Below, piece by piece: positions 8,958 through 20,591 of a DNA stretch of 64,000 nt (the stretch's first letter is position 1; each line of letters begins with the position of its first letter). Where the stretch lies: positions 1 to 64,000 of the forward strand of contig JAGFNK010000104.1 of the NCBI GenBank assembly GCA_025769875.1, written 5' to 3'. The notes beneath the pieces are model-generated. The model was not told the origin of the DNA and ran no database searches. It saw only the letters and a program-made list of their open reading frames with translations. The translations under genes were made by a program, and so were the position numbers. The stretch is from Russula earlei (lineage: Eukaryota > Basidiomycota > Agaricomycetes > Russulales > Russulaceae).

Positions 8958-11318
8958 CTAAAGTTTTGTCTTTACTTTGATGTCCCTAAGTCGTGCGTGT
9001 TGCATATTCTCATCTAGAAGACTGTCAACCTTCGTCAGATAGTTGGGTAAACGCATACAGTTGGTGTTATAAAGCTGATCTTGCGGGACGGGAACAAAAT
9101 GAGTGTGGATATTAGATGCATCTACCATGGCAGGGACAACATCCTTAATGGTCTGGGAACCCAGGAGGCGTAAATTCATCTCAAACTCGTCCTGAAGAAG
9201 GTACGGATATCAGGGTGTGAAAGCGTTCAAAGTACGTAGATGACCAAACGAACTCGCAGGATTTGGAGGGCATGATCAACCCCATCGACGCCGTAGGTTG
9301 AGAACGCATACAAAAACGGTCTGCCTATCCCCACTGAGACGCAATTAGGAACAATCCAGTCTCGTTTGCATTCTACCCTCGATACGCACCTGCGGTCGCT
9401 CCCAAAGCAACGGCCTTCAAGACATCCGTCGCACGCCTGACACCCCCATCGACGAAAAGTTGGAACCGATTATTCGGAAAAGTGATTCCACGCTTTTCCT
9501 TCAACTTCTCGGTAACCTCGACGAGAACCTCGATTCCAGAGCGCGCGAAGTCAAGTTGGCGCCCACCGTGGTTTGAGAGGACGACGCCGGCGAGGTTTTG
9601 GTCGTACGCTTCTAAAGCATCCTCCCATGTTTGCACGCCCTTGAGGACGATTGGGACTTTGACAATCGCAAGTCAATAAATGATATGGTAAGGTCGAGGA
9701 GGGAAAGAATCACCCTTCGTGATGCTCTTGAACCAAGGAATATCGGCCCATTTCAAGCCTGGGTCGATGAATCCCTGGCATTTAGTCAGTCAGCTACCGT
9801 TGGCCCGTTCAACGTGCAACTGACTGTGATCGCCTTTGCGGCACCTCGGGAGCGATCAACTTGACCACCACCGGACTTGCCAATCTCATGAGGATCGGCA
9901 GCGTCAAACGTCATGCGCATGTCCTGTCCCTTTCATGTCAACTATGGCATATATAACGCCCAGCATGAACCAACTTTCTCGCGCCGGCCAAGTTGTGGGG
10001 CATCGACGGTGATAAAAAGCGCCTTGATGTTACGCTTTTCCGCGTGTTGCACGATGCGTTTCGTTATGGCACGATCCTTGTTGACGTACCTACAGTACTC
10101 GTGAGTGAGGCTCGTGAAAGTTCAGAGTGCATGGAGGCGTACAGCTGGAAGAACTGCGCTTGACCTGGCTGAGCAGCATCGACCAACTCGTCGAATGAAC
10201 ACGACGACAGCGTAGGTATCTAGGTTAAATCTGTATCAACACGTCATATCATCTCACCACCATTTTTCCATACCATTTGGATGATACCGTGTCTTGCTGC
10301 CGCCCGGGTCAGATTCAACTCACCGTCGGGATGACCAAGTTTTCCTAGAGCCGTGGCGGTCTGTCTATGACATTAGCTGCAACTTGTCTAGGAAGCAAAT
10401 CGCGCTGACTACGTATATTGGCATGCTCGAAGGATGACCCAGGATTGTCGTAGACCAATCGACATTTGTCACGTCGCGCAGAATCCTTGGCCGAAACCAA
10501 ATTCTGAGGAGCACGGAGCATTAGTTGTCCGTTCAAGTCGGTCAGCTTGAAACGGACCGGTGAAAGGCGGCGTGGTTCTCTCGGCTCGTGATCTCGTCAT
10601 CGGCGGCTGAGGAGTAGTATGCCCACGCCTTTTCAGGCATGATTTGTCTCGCAATCGCCTTGAAAGGCGGTCAGATGGGTCACGGTTACAGAGACCGCAT
10701 CACACCTCAAAATCATGCAGATTAAGAATCTCGGATAGTGGTGGTCGTGCTTCCACTCGCCGCAGGCGCGCCTTTTCCTGATCCGTCATTTTGACTTCGA
10801 CCTTGTCGACTGTACCTTCTTCTACAGGTCCTAAGCTGCTCGGAGTCAGTGATATAGCGCTCCTCGTGAAAATTGGTGAGTTCTCACTGCTTGTCCGGAG
10901 GAAGGTTATCAACAATGGCGTTTGGAGGATGAATAGGCTCGTATTCCTGGCTGTGGCGCAGTATCTCAGCTGGAAATTTTTCACCAAGTTTAGTGGCATA
11001 CGTGGCGTCCTTCCCGGCATATTTTAAGATGATCTTGCGTCCGCCTAAAAGATATCATCAATGTCATCGGCGCTGGCGGAGGTCCTGGTGAGACCCTCAC
11101 CAGGATGCTCTACGGGGAAGCCACAAGGCAATGAGTGCAAAAGAACTGAATGGTATTCTAGATACCGTCAAGGAACTCGGTGACATCGTAGACTTGGCCT
11201 CGGAAAGTCGTCAGTACGGTGTCTTTTGGATGACCATGTACATACCGTGAACAACGATCCAGCAACTCTCTCTCGAATTGTGTTGTGCGACAATCTTCCC
11301 TGGGATGGGCTTTTCCAT
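8958..11318 (-). CDS. CYB2: L-lactate dehydrogenase (cytochrome b2 type), FMN- and heme-dependent
   Basis: Oxidises L-lactate to pyruvate and passes electrons through heme to cytochrome c. The N-terminal cytochrome b5 domain (SCWIVVHGQVYDVTEFLDEH) is followed by KIILKYAGKDAT and the hinge EYEPIHPP. The linker (PVEEGTVDKVEV) leads to the FMN TIM barrel: PPLSEILNLHDFE, PEKAWAYYSSAADDE, WFRPRILRDV, FFQLYVNKDR, the catalytic SNHGGRQLD (His and Arg), the FMN-phosphate site FVDGGVRRATDVLKAVALGA and the C-terminal MNLRLLGSQTIKDVVPAMV. There are many introns, including a 9-nt micro-exon at 11101-11109. The last intron must be removed to give LYNTNYENMQ and the stop at 8958. The ATG at 11318 leads directly into the heme domain, so no mitochondrial presequence is evident; an upstream exon cannot be excluded. 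It is divergent from the next gene, with 372 bp between the two starts. Confidence 0.92.
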
Positions 11319-11690
11319 CGTTTTATTGTAATGCAAAGTGTCCGAAGAATGGCTTGAGCGACTCGGAGGGTGTGGTGGGTTTGGGGGATTTGAGGGTTAC
11401 CTGACTTTAAGAGCTTACCCTGGCGCACTTGAACAACCGTGACAGTGGCAAGATAAGATAAGATCTGAAAATCGATAAGTGTAACGATGGTACCTTGGTT
11501 ACATAATCCAATCACAGAAACATGCACAAACAGCTGATTTGAACTGCCCCGTGACCGTGTCTGTCCCATCTCCTCCGCAGTGGTTGTGGTGATTTGTGGT
11601 TGTACTCTTCTTAGGCCTTTTAATGGATGATCCGGTAAGCTCGATATCGCGTTCCCTTCCTCTTTTCGCGCGTCACTGACAATCGGAATC
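11319..11690. promoter_or_regulatory. Shared divergent promoter region
   Basis: 372 bp between the start codons of the lactate dehydrogenase (minus) and the coiled-coil protein (plus). No recognisable element stands out. It is inferred to hold both promoters because the genes are divergent. Confidence 0.5.
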
Positions 11691-14600
11691 ATGAAGAACT
11701 TTGGCCGACATCGTCAATCAATCGCTGACATTCAGCAAGAGCTTCATGATATCTTCCGGGGCCATTCTCAGTGTTATGATAACCCCGAAGGCGTAGCATC
11801 CCTCCCTATTAGGTTTCTTTCTGACGTGTTTGATACCTATCGGGAAGAGTACGGCGTCGAACTTCTCACCGAAGATGAGATGGCGAGTTTCATGCAAATT
11901 GTCGACGCGTCCCCTGGAGTCGAAGCCACGCCTGACACTATCCTTCAACTTGTAGCGATGCGTACCTGCTCAAGCCAACAGATTCACTCTGAGGGCCATC
12001 CACTGAGCACTGACGGCTGGATCCGTGGCCGTGCGGATGAACGTAACCTCCACGGTCGACACTCACGATCTTCAAGTAATAGTCCTACCGGAGAGCATCA
12101 CCGTCACGCGCCCAGTAGTCGGTCATCCAGTCGGCCTCCGAGTCGTGCCGCGGGTGGGATCCCGCGCACTCCTGGTGCGAAGGACTCTCCATTTGACGCG
12201 CAGAAGCGCCAGCGAAGCACGCCCTTAGGTCCTGTTGCGCCATCGAGTTGGACGAGACGGCCTGCTGCCCCCGGCCGCCGGAAAAGTGATGCAAGTAATC
12301 ATGGCCGCCCAATGAGCGACTCGGAGGTAAGCGCCATTCTACAATTGTTCTCTCCGCAACGCGATATATCCACGGCCCAGCTGCGGTGCCCGCTAGATGT
12401 CCTCGCCTGAGATAGGCGAGGCATGTATTTCGTTGTAGCTGCACCTTAGCTATCTGGCTTTTTGCTATGTGGATTGAGCACCCGACTGTGGTGGCCTGGC
12501 ACGCCTGCCTCTGTCGGTTCCCAGCCTCTAGTATTTTGCTGCAAGCTCTGCGCCACCCTTGCTCCATCACCCCTTGGAAACTTATAGTATTGTGCTTGCA
12601 CTTTGCTGATATCCCGCTTTAGTCGCCTACCACATTCAATCTTGGCACCGGCGGTCGCTCACGTGCACCTTCCAACCCAACTACCCCAGGTCCCCAACAA
12701 TCACCCACTACATTGCATGGCTCAGTTGGTTCGCCTTCTCTCGGGGCCATTGACTCTCGCCCTCACTCACGGGCGCAGTCTCAATCTCATCCCCCCTTTT
12801 CACACCCCACACCACCTCAGTTTGATCTCTCCAGCGCAATATGTGAAGCTTTTGAGGAAACGGTCACTCAATCTCCTATGCCACGCATTTCGACAGACTC
12901 AGACTCGGACGAGTCTGAAGAAGACTCAGTGCTAGGCCTAGTGTTTGATCGGTCCACAACATCTTCAGCAGCCTCCATGGAGCCTTTGGAGCGCCTCGAG
13001 GCGCTGCAAAGAGTCAATGCAGACCTCGCCAAAAAGGTTGTCGAAGCAGAGCGCACACTTCAACGCAAGCTAGCCGATCACGAAGTTGAACTGGAGGAGA
13101 TGGAGGCGCGTCTCGAGGAATCAAGAAGCGAGCTTAGCGCTGCAAAACGGGAGGAGAAAGAGCTGAGAAATAAAGAGCGCTCGAACCAGACTCAAATCTC
13201 CGCCCTGGAAAGCGAAATTTCCAAGGTGCAAAGGATCCTGGACAACTCACGCACGATGTATAATTCGTTGCAAAGACAGTACCAGGAACAATTGAGTACG
13301 TCAAGGATATAATGCCTCTGTTTGACGTGCTGATACCTGATTGCAGATGAGTCTGAGGACTTGCGTAACACACTTCGCCGAAAGGACGAGGAGATCAGGA
13401 GTTTTCGAGAAAGTCTCTCTCTTCAGCAAATGGAGACCAATAAATATTTGAAGGAAAATGAGGCGTACGAAGAACGCATCGTTTTGCTCGAACAAGATTT
13501 CGCACTCACGCAGCAAGCGCAAGCCAGCCTCGATGAACAAAAACAAGAAAATCTCATGCTTAAGGAGACCATCGACCGTATGAGATTTGACATGGATGAG
13601 CTCCGTGCTGGGCTTACGAGCAACGCTCTCGGTGCCGGAAGCGGGACAAACAGTGCGCCTGGTAGTGTCAGCAGGAGCTTAGGCGCGGAATTGCTCAGTT
13701 TAAGAGATGACGACCAATGGATGGACGACGACGATGAAGCAGACTCGGCAGCGACGCTGAGAGTGCTCGGTATCGGGGGTCAGGACGATGATACAGGGGA
13801 TGAAGATATCGTGCAAACGATTATCACAAGAACGAAGAAGGTAGGGCACTTCGGCATAACTTCTACCTCTTTGCCTTCACCAATATTTTGTGCAGCGAGG
13901 TTCTAGTAAGGCTAATAAGGACCAAGCGTTCATTTTGAAAGAGCGCCAGGAGTATGCGGAAGCCTACACCCAACACGATTCTGGCTCTTTCACCAAGGCA
14001 TCAACAACGCAAACGGAATCTCCACCTGAGATCCCAACCACCTCGATCGGAACCCAGACCGATTCGTCTCTGATATCTGTGTCAACTTTTGTGCAACCCC
14101 ATGTCTCTTTACGGCGCGTTACATCAGACGTGGAGGTTCAGACCGAGGAACCTAGCACTTCCCGGTCACCCTCACCTCAAGATGATGACGAGATGCTCGC
14201 GTCTTCTTCTTCCACTGTCCTTCCCCCCACCCCAAAAGCCAAACCGGTGCCCCTTGATTTTCTCTCACCCAATTCTCCGACCGATCTTCCACCATCATAC
14301 AACCAAGTGACGTCCGAAACCTCATCTCATGACCTTCTGCAACTGCTCGACACTGAAGACCTCTCCTTTTCACATGTTCCCGATCCACGAAAGCGTCGTG
14401 ATCTTCGCATTGCTGTCGAGACTCTGCGTATCTGGCACAGCAACATCAAAATTCCTATCTCTTCGCCCGTAGGGCTTTCTGCCGAAACACTCGAAGAATG
14501 GCGCACACTAAAAGCGGAGGTTGGCATCGGATGCAAAGTATTCGATCGAGCCCTGAGGGATGCAGCGACGAACGAGGCCATTAGCCATCCACAAAAAAAC

Positions 14601-14924
14601 AACCGGTTTTACAACATTTACAACACTTACGTGTATGGTGGTGACGGCATTGGGGGCAAGGTCTCATGGAGTGGACTTGCCTCGCATGCGCTGTTATGTG
14701 TCGGTGCGAGTGCCGTTGTATTTTTCGCCATGAGTCCGTTCCTAGCGCACCAATACGTCGTACCTGGCGGCCCCACCTACTACGATCGTACCGCATGGTC
14801 AAGCTTTAATACCATGCATCCAGCTGGTGAAGGCTTTTCCAGTGAAAGGAACATCGCGGTGTGGAATTTCCTTGGTAGGCTGGGAGGAGGAGCGGCTCGA
14901 ATTGCACGCGGATGGCCGACCTAG
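11691..14924 (+). CDS. EF-hand-like, coiled-coil, C-tail-anchored protein; candidate KASH/LINC dynein adaptor
   Basis: Four exons (11691-12326, 12623-13295, 13347-13840, 13896-14924) give 943 residues with consistent phases. Residues about 10-95 resemble a degenerate EF-hand pair (IADIQQELHDIFRGH ... LLTEDEMASFMQIVD ... ATPDTILQLV). A Ser/Pro/Arg-rich linker and an acidic cluster (STDSDSDESEEDS) precede a long coiled coil from roughly residue 330 to 530. Three LC8-type motifs follow (TTQTE at about 638-642, GTQTD at 653-657, EVQTE at 681-685). One transmembrane helix (about 863-885, ALLCVGASAVVFFAMSPFLA) is followed by a 58-residue tail ending GWPT. Metazoan KASH5 and S. pombe Kms1/Kms2 share this general plan, spanning the outer nuclear membrane to link dynein to SUN proteins; that role is inferred here. 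The first intron (296 nt) is unusually long for this genome. Confidence 0.85.
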
Positions 14925-15335
14925 TGGACGAGCCCTCCGTCCGTCGCTGCGGTGGCCGCGATGTCCAATTGGTACCCCCTGACTCTCGTCGATCGTCAAG
15001 ATTGCCTTTTCAATTATCTGAATGCTTGTGCTATCTCCACAGTGCTACCGGTATCCAATCATTCTTCCTTGTTTTTGTTTTTGTTTACTGTGACCGTGTG
15101 GGTTGGGTCAGGCTGAATCCGTGCCTTACCAGTAGCATCCTTTTGTTGTTCTCATCTGGGCGCAATCCACACCCACATTCCTTTACTCTATCCACCACAC
15201 CAATTACGCCTCATCAATGAGGTATATATCCCCGCTCCCGCTACTTACGTATGAGATTTGTCTCATTTGCCATCTTTAATAAAGGCATGTGTATCTGCTA
15301 GTCTGTACTATATCAGTAATTACTATAAGTCTATT
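14925..15335. other. Intergenic, 3' flank
   Basis: Follows the tail-anchored protein gene and precedes the 3' end of the minus-strand pseudogene. It is T-rich, with no protein-like frame. Confidence 0.5.
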
Positions 15336-16425
15336 TGTTTCTTGTTCTAGCTATCTCGCTTTCGAATCCGGAACGCTTTCCCCCTCGCTTGTGCATCTAG
15401 CTCTACCCCGTCTTGAGCGATTGCATGGCGTGCAGCACGGATCCCATGTACAGCTGCCACGGAAGAGACAAGAGAAAATACTACCCCGATTTAGCACTCT
15501 TTACCGTTGGATCATAGTAACTCACTGCTCCTATCTGCACGGCCTCGTTCAAAGTGAAAGACGGAGCAAGACCGCCAGAAACGACATTGACAAGAACCTG
15601 GTGTTCCAGTTGAGAAAATATATATTTCGCCTTTGGGTCTCCAGACTTACGGGCTTGGGCACCAGAACTTGCACGGACGATTCAAGAAGCTCCTTGGACT
15701 TCACACCTTCCTTCAATGAAGCATTACATGCGTCCGCTGCGAGTTTCAATCGGATAACAGCTTCCTCCATTCCAAATACCTGCGCGGAGTCCGTTCTGCC
15801 GATGATAACAAAGTTCGATCCTCCAGGAATGGTGTCGCGGGCGATAACGGCTGCGCGGATGCGCGTCAAAAACTTCCTCGCGTGAGACGATTCGCTTTGC
15901 TTTCTGGGCAGATGGCCCCAGCGTGCTTGGTCCGGACTTGATCCTCAATGTGCAACCCTGCGACCCCGGCACGTGCATATATTGGATGACAGTGCGGGCA
16001 ACCATAGCAGGTCCACCGAAGCCGGTATCTGCATCCGCGATGACAGGGACGGTGGGATCGAGACCGCACACCATCTGGGCGCTTTGAACAAAGTCGTTCA
16101 GGTGGAGATGGCCAAATCGGGTTGATCGAGACGAGACGCGGTGCTAGTAGTTGCCGCTCCACTGCAGGGCCAACCCGTCAAGGATGGGCACAGTGAACAC
16201 GAGATATATACCTTTGGTAGAGACAAGTGAAGCCAGCTTCTAGAGCGCAACGCGCGCTGATGCTGTCGCACATACCCAGGAGCATCCTTTTGAATTGGTG
16301 GTCAACCATAGGTGTAAAGATATACACTTCCATCGTCAAGCTTACCACGAAACGCCAACATCTGCCTCAGCCGGGTGACTGGATTCCAGGAGAGCGGGCC
16401 TTCAAGATAATTCTTCAGGCATAGA
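15336..16425 (-). pseudogene. Isocitrate lyase/PEP mutase family pseudogene
   Basis: The family fold is easily followed but only by changing frame repeatedly: RLRQMLAFRGK, CDSISARCALEAGFTCLYQ, SGAATTSTASRLDQPDLAIS, NDFVQSAQMVCGLDPTVPVI, ADADTGFGGPAMVARTVIQY, RAGVAGLHIEDQV, IVSREE, LTRIRAAVIARDTIPGGSNF, VIIGRTDSAQVFGMEEAVIR, EGVKSKELLESSVQVL, VLVNVVSGGLAPSFTLNEAV. Frame breaks occur near 16100 (missing base), 15980 (an extra AT in a TATA run), 15910-15930 and 15870 (extra base). The usual KRCGHL block is scrambled and the C-terminal half after NEAVQIGA is short and degenerate. Members cleave or rearrange C-C or C-P bonds of oxaloacetate-like or methylisocitrate-like substrates. With at least four indels I call it a pseudogene; a locally poor assembly is the alternative. 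Confidence 0.75.
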
Positions 16426-19400
16426 CGGGGATTGTAGTACACGCCGGATGAAAGTTGAGACTCATTCACGGCAGCGCCTACAGATTCATACGTCGTCTGA
16501 GATGCATGAGTCTCATGATTAGAGTCGGGGCTGGGGATACATTGGTAGTCGATTCCAGGAGCAATTTCAGAGAAGGGAGGCCGCAGAGAACTGAGATATG
16601 CGAAAGTCAAGGGTGGTGCATGAAAATCTTAGACCGGGCCCTTTAGGTTCGGGCGCATCAGGTCCGGGTAGTTATCCGGAAACGAGAAATACCGCGAAGC
16701 AACTCGAGTAAGACCAGCTGACTGCCCGCAAGGTGTGATAGATGTGTGAGTATGCCTCCCATCTTCTTGCTGGTGGTACGCATAAGTATCCAGTGGGTTA
16801 CATATGTGTATCACAGCACTAATTAAGGTGCCTCTGTGAGCGAGCTGTGAATCACTCTCTGCGAGGGAATTAACCTCGAAGGTCCCGAGACTCATGTTGA
16901 ATCCGGTAGCGAACGCAATTTCCAGCGAACGCAGCTTCCACCGTAATATCTTGGATACACATTAGATCCGACTGGCAAAGTTGCGTAATTCTTTTTATTA
17001 TCAGCAAAGCGAGAGACGTCGCATGACGCAATACATTCACCCGAGCATAGCATGCGTGTTGGTGGCACGATCCTGTCATAACTAAATATTTGGACCATCT
17101 GCTGGTGGAGATATGAGAATATTGGGTCGCTCCTGTCACCAGAGGTAGGGTATGATGAAGGTTCCCGACTGGGATGTAGATGCGGGCACAGAACGGAAAG
17201 GCTACAGTAGAGAGAACTTGGGTATGAATCCGCGAAACACCCGTAATTAGTCGTCATCGCGACAAAGAAGGGACATCTCCGATTTTGGAATGTCGGACAA
17301 AGAGATCCATCGGAGGACGGCGTTCATCGTGGGAGATAACTAGAATGGGCGCTAGTATGAGCCATGGTTGCAACAACGCTGGACTGGAGGTGGTCACTCT
17401 GAGTCAGTATCTCCGAGCGGATACGACTTCAGTGATTCCAGACCTTGGTGTACCCACAGTACGCGTAATGCAGCTGCGCACCACCGGGAGGCTGTTTCTG
17501 TGTCACCGTCCCGAACAGCGATATTGACGTAATGAGGCCCTTTGTCATTTTCGTGTAGAGTCTGAGGCTTGAAATCGAACATATCCTATCGGACATCCGA
17601 AGCCACAGGTCCAACACCCAATGGACGCCTGGATACAGCACGTCAGGGCAGCCCATCGCCGAAGAGGGCTGACCAGTTTTGCATAGGCCGGCAAACCAGT
17701 CCGTTTCCTCATTCAATTGGGCTTTCAAGGAAACAAGCCCAAGAATCGATTTGTATGTCGCTGGGGAAAAAAATCAATCAGAAGACTTGGTCGACGTATC
17801 TCTTCTGTGCAACTCACGCAATCACTTCCCACCGGAGTTGTGTAGACGCAGACTATGGGATAAGTGACGGTCGCAGTCTCCTCGATGATATCTTGGACGT
17901 GACGTGTTCGGCTTCCAGAAAATTCAATAGCTCATGGAAATTGTTCGGGGGCGAACGAAAGATGGGCGCTGGCAATGGATGGTCCTTCAATCACGGTCCA
18001 TGTCCTTTGGATCACCCCTCCGGCCGATCCACGGCCTCTTTGTATGCGTGCCAAGGTCACCAGAAGTGAGGGTGTTACCGGAAGTCTACCCAACCTTCGC
18101 CAAGGTCGTCAGCGGCTGATACAATCCACGACTTTGATCCGCTATTGATTGATATCACGGTGGAGTTACTTCCGCGGTCGAGTACCGTAGTACGTTTACC
18201 TGGGCAAACCCAACAAACCGCTATCGCGAGGAAGCCCTAAAGGTTCAAAGGCAAACTCTGAGGGGAGAGAACAATATGCGTAACCGATGATGTTCGAGGG
18301 AGCGGGCCATCCAGACGCCGGTGAATTCACCACCTTTGTAAAGGCTCCGCTAGGGTGCATTTCGAAGTGGCAATGGCCGCCCTTTCAATTGCAAAAAGAT
18401 CAAGTCACTCTCCCTTTCAGAATCCTCCAGAAGGGCAGTGCTCCGGTGTGAGATGTTGTCTGCGGGACGAGCAGGATTACTTGAGATCATCCGGTTCCTA
18501 TTGAACAGTGATTCTGAGGCGGATAACATACACCTGCATCCCATAGCGTAGTAGCTATGATCTGTATGCATGGATTTTACTTGAAGCTCTTTGCTCGAAT
18601 ATTGATGTCAGTCACATACAGAATTATGACAAGGCAACCCCTTCTGAATCGGACTCGGAACCAGTTGAAACTTGATGGGTAGAGTTCGCTCTGTAAACTG
18701 TGGCATCACCCTGGGCAAGATTCACGCTGGCATTTGGTAGTTACAGACCTCAACAATGAGATAGGAAAAGGGCCTTTTCAAGTTAGCTGGCTTTCGTCGA
18801 CACGTTGATACATCAAATCGAGCGGTCAACTGAAAGGGTGGCAAGGAAGGTGACCGTGACGGACCGCGCCACCATGACTGACAGACCGTACTGCCAATGA
18901 GCTACTATTCTGTCGTTCCCTAGAGTTGTAATGAACTGCCAGAGGGGGCCTGGTACCACGTGCTGGGATGTGACTTGAACAAAAGAGGAGTGGCCATGTC
19001 GTCGTCGTCGAGGAAGGCATAACAGTATGTAAAGGAGAGGGGGAGGACTCTCCTTACGCTTGGTTGACGTAGCCAGTTGTCACGCAAGAGCTGTGGGTCA
19101 GGATGCAGGGTCGACATCAGGGAAAAACCTACATGCTAGCGAAATGATAGCAGGTGCTAGCGAGCGCTAGCGAGAGATTAGCCGGAGAAAGTGAATGATA
19201 ATTACGTTGCTGATTTCACATTATTACTCGCTAGCACTCGCTAGCACATCAAATTATTCCCGATGGAGGGTCTACCAACAAGGGTCATGCGCGACGAAAA
19301 TATACGAGGGTCGACCTGATTGTTATCTCCAATCCCAAAGCGACACGTCTTGCGTTTCGTAACCCTCCATGGAATCCGTTGTGACTGGCAGAATTCAAAG

Positions 19401-19708
19401 GCGCAAGACGAGAATAATTGTGGCTTCGTCGACTCTCAATACTCTTTCTCACATACGGGGAATCCTCAACTGCCATTTTCTCTCCCTGGAAGCGAACAGA
19501 AGAATTGGATGACAGATCCGCTTTTCCCCTGAAACTTCTGAAAGGGGTGGCTAATGATCCCATGTAACTTCGCGCCTTGAAATGCCGATCTCCGTCATTG
19601 TAGGCATGTCGATGACACCGAGACCGAGAATTCGGGAAGGTCGACCTACGCGTGCAGCCCGTCGGAACATGCCCCAGGCGGCTAGTTAGAACCACATGTG
19701 CGTTGCGT
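16426..19708. other. Gene-poor region
   Basis: About 3.3 kb without a gene I can support. Scattered minus-strand fragments look faintly protein-like (for example AQLNEETDWFAGLCKTGQPS and GCPDVLYPGVHWVLDLWL at 17600-17725, and ITQLCQSDLMCIQDITVEAA near 16950), but they have no consistent splicing and no family I recognise. They may be relics of an old gene or transposon. An inverted repeat of CGCTAGC-type units lies at 19154-19247. Confidence 0.4.
19154..19247. repeat. Inverted repeat built of a doubled 10-bp unit
   Basis: Each 21-bp arm is two copies of gtgctagcga-like units (19154-19174 and 19227-19247). The arms are reverse complements with one mismatch and are separated by 52 bp of A/T-rich DNA. 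The core GCTAGC is itself palindromic. No coding sequence overlaps it. Confidence 0.8.
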
Positions 19709-20507
19709 TTAGCGTTCGGCTGGCTGGAACCGAGTGTAATACGACTTGGTGTAGGCCTCGACAACCTCTTGCGTAGATTCCGGAAGATCTTCCACAAAGT
19801 GACCTACATCGGTAAACATGAGATGAACGACTGTTACGGTACATCGGCGGCGCCCACCAGGCGAGCCAGCAAAGAGGGTTAGCGCCGGGACAACGGTGTT
19901 GGGCGGGATGATGGTGTTATCTGCAACCTTTGCGCAATCCTTGATAATGGTGAACTTTTCCCTGAGGATGTAGAGCATAAGTGAGAGGCAAACAAAAAAT
20001 GCGGCGATTCACGATCACGCAATTCTTCCCGATCTCTACATGATTGCCGATGGTCGCCGCTTCAACGATGGTGTTGGCGCCAATGTGAACAAAGTCACCG
20101 ATCTTCATTGGGTAATAGTTGAATGCGCCGCGATACGTTTTGTACGGCGGCCTGAACGAGAGTCACGACGCGTCGAATGGAGTTCAAGAGGTAGAGTAGG
20201 GGAGGAAACCCACCTCATGACGCAGCCCTCTCCCACGAGACAATAACGCCCCAGAGATATGACCACGGCATGTCCAGGGCCAGCGCGCTTCAGGTCCCCT
20301 CGGATGATGGCACCGTTTGAGATGATTGTCTTCCCGCCCAGGATGATGTTTTGAGGTCCGGAAATCGTCGCCCGACGGGAGACTTTGTTGCCCGTGTCCT
20401 GGCCATCAGAATGTAAATTTAAATGCCTCCGCTTTATTGTAAGACGGGGTGGCACCTACTGTCTCGATAAACTCGGCTTTAGAGTAGTAGTTTGGTGTCT
20501 GCATCAT
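19709..20507 (-). CDS. DCTN5: Dynactin subunit 5 (p25)
   Basis: A left-handed beta-helix (hexapeptide-repeat) subunit of the dynactin pointed-end complex, which helps dynein bind cargo such as endosomes. Exon 1 (20460-20507) encodes MMQTPNYYSKAEFIET; exon 2 (20214-20398) encodes TGNKVSRRATISGPQNIILG, GKTIISNGAIIRGDLKR and GRYCLVGEGCVMR. The next exon gives PPYKTYRGAFNYYPMKIGDF and VHIGANTIVEAATIGNHVEI, followed by FTIIKDCAKVADNTIIPPNT and VVPALTLFAGSPG. After a final 54-nt intron the frame resumes in HFVEDLPESTQEVVEAYTKS and stops at 19709. Each join restores the conserved protein, and the whole length of the family is present. The start (20507 or the adjacent in-frame ATG at 20504) lies only 84 bp from the TIM22 start on the other strand. 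Confidence 0.92.
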
Positions 20508-20591
20508 GTAGGTCACCAAAGAAGTCACGGCCCGCCCAAGCGGAAGTTGGTCACGAACTCAAACTTACCACAGGGCTCTCATCGGACAGCA

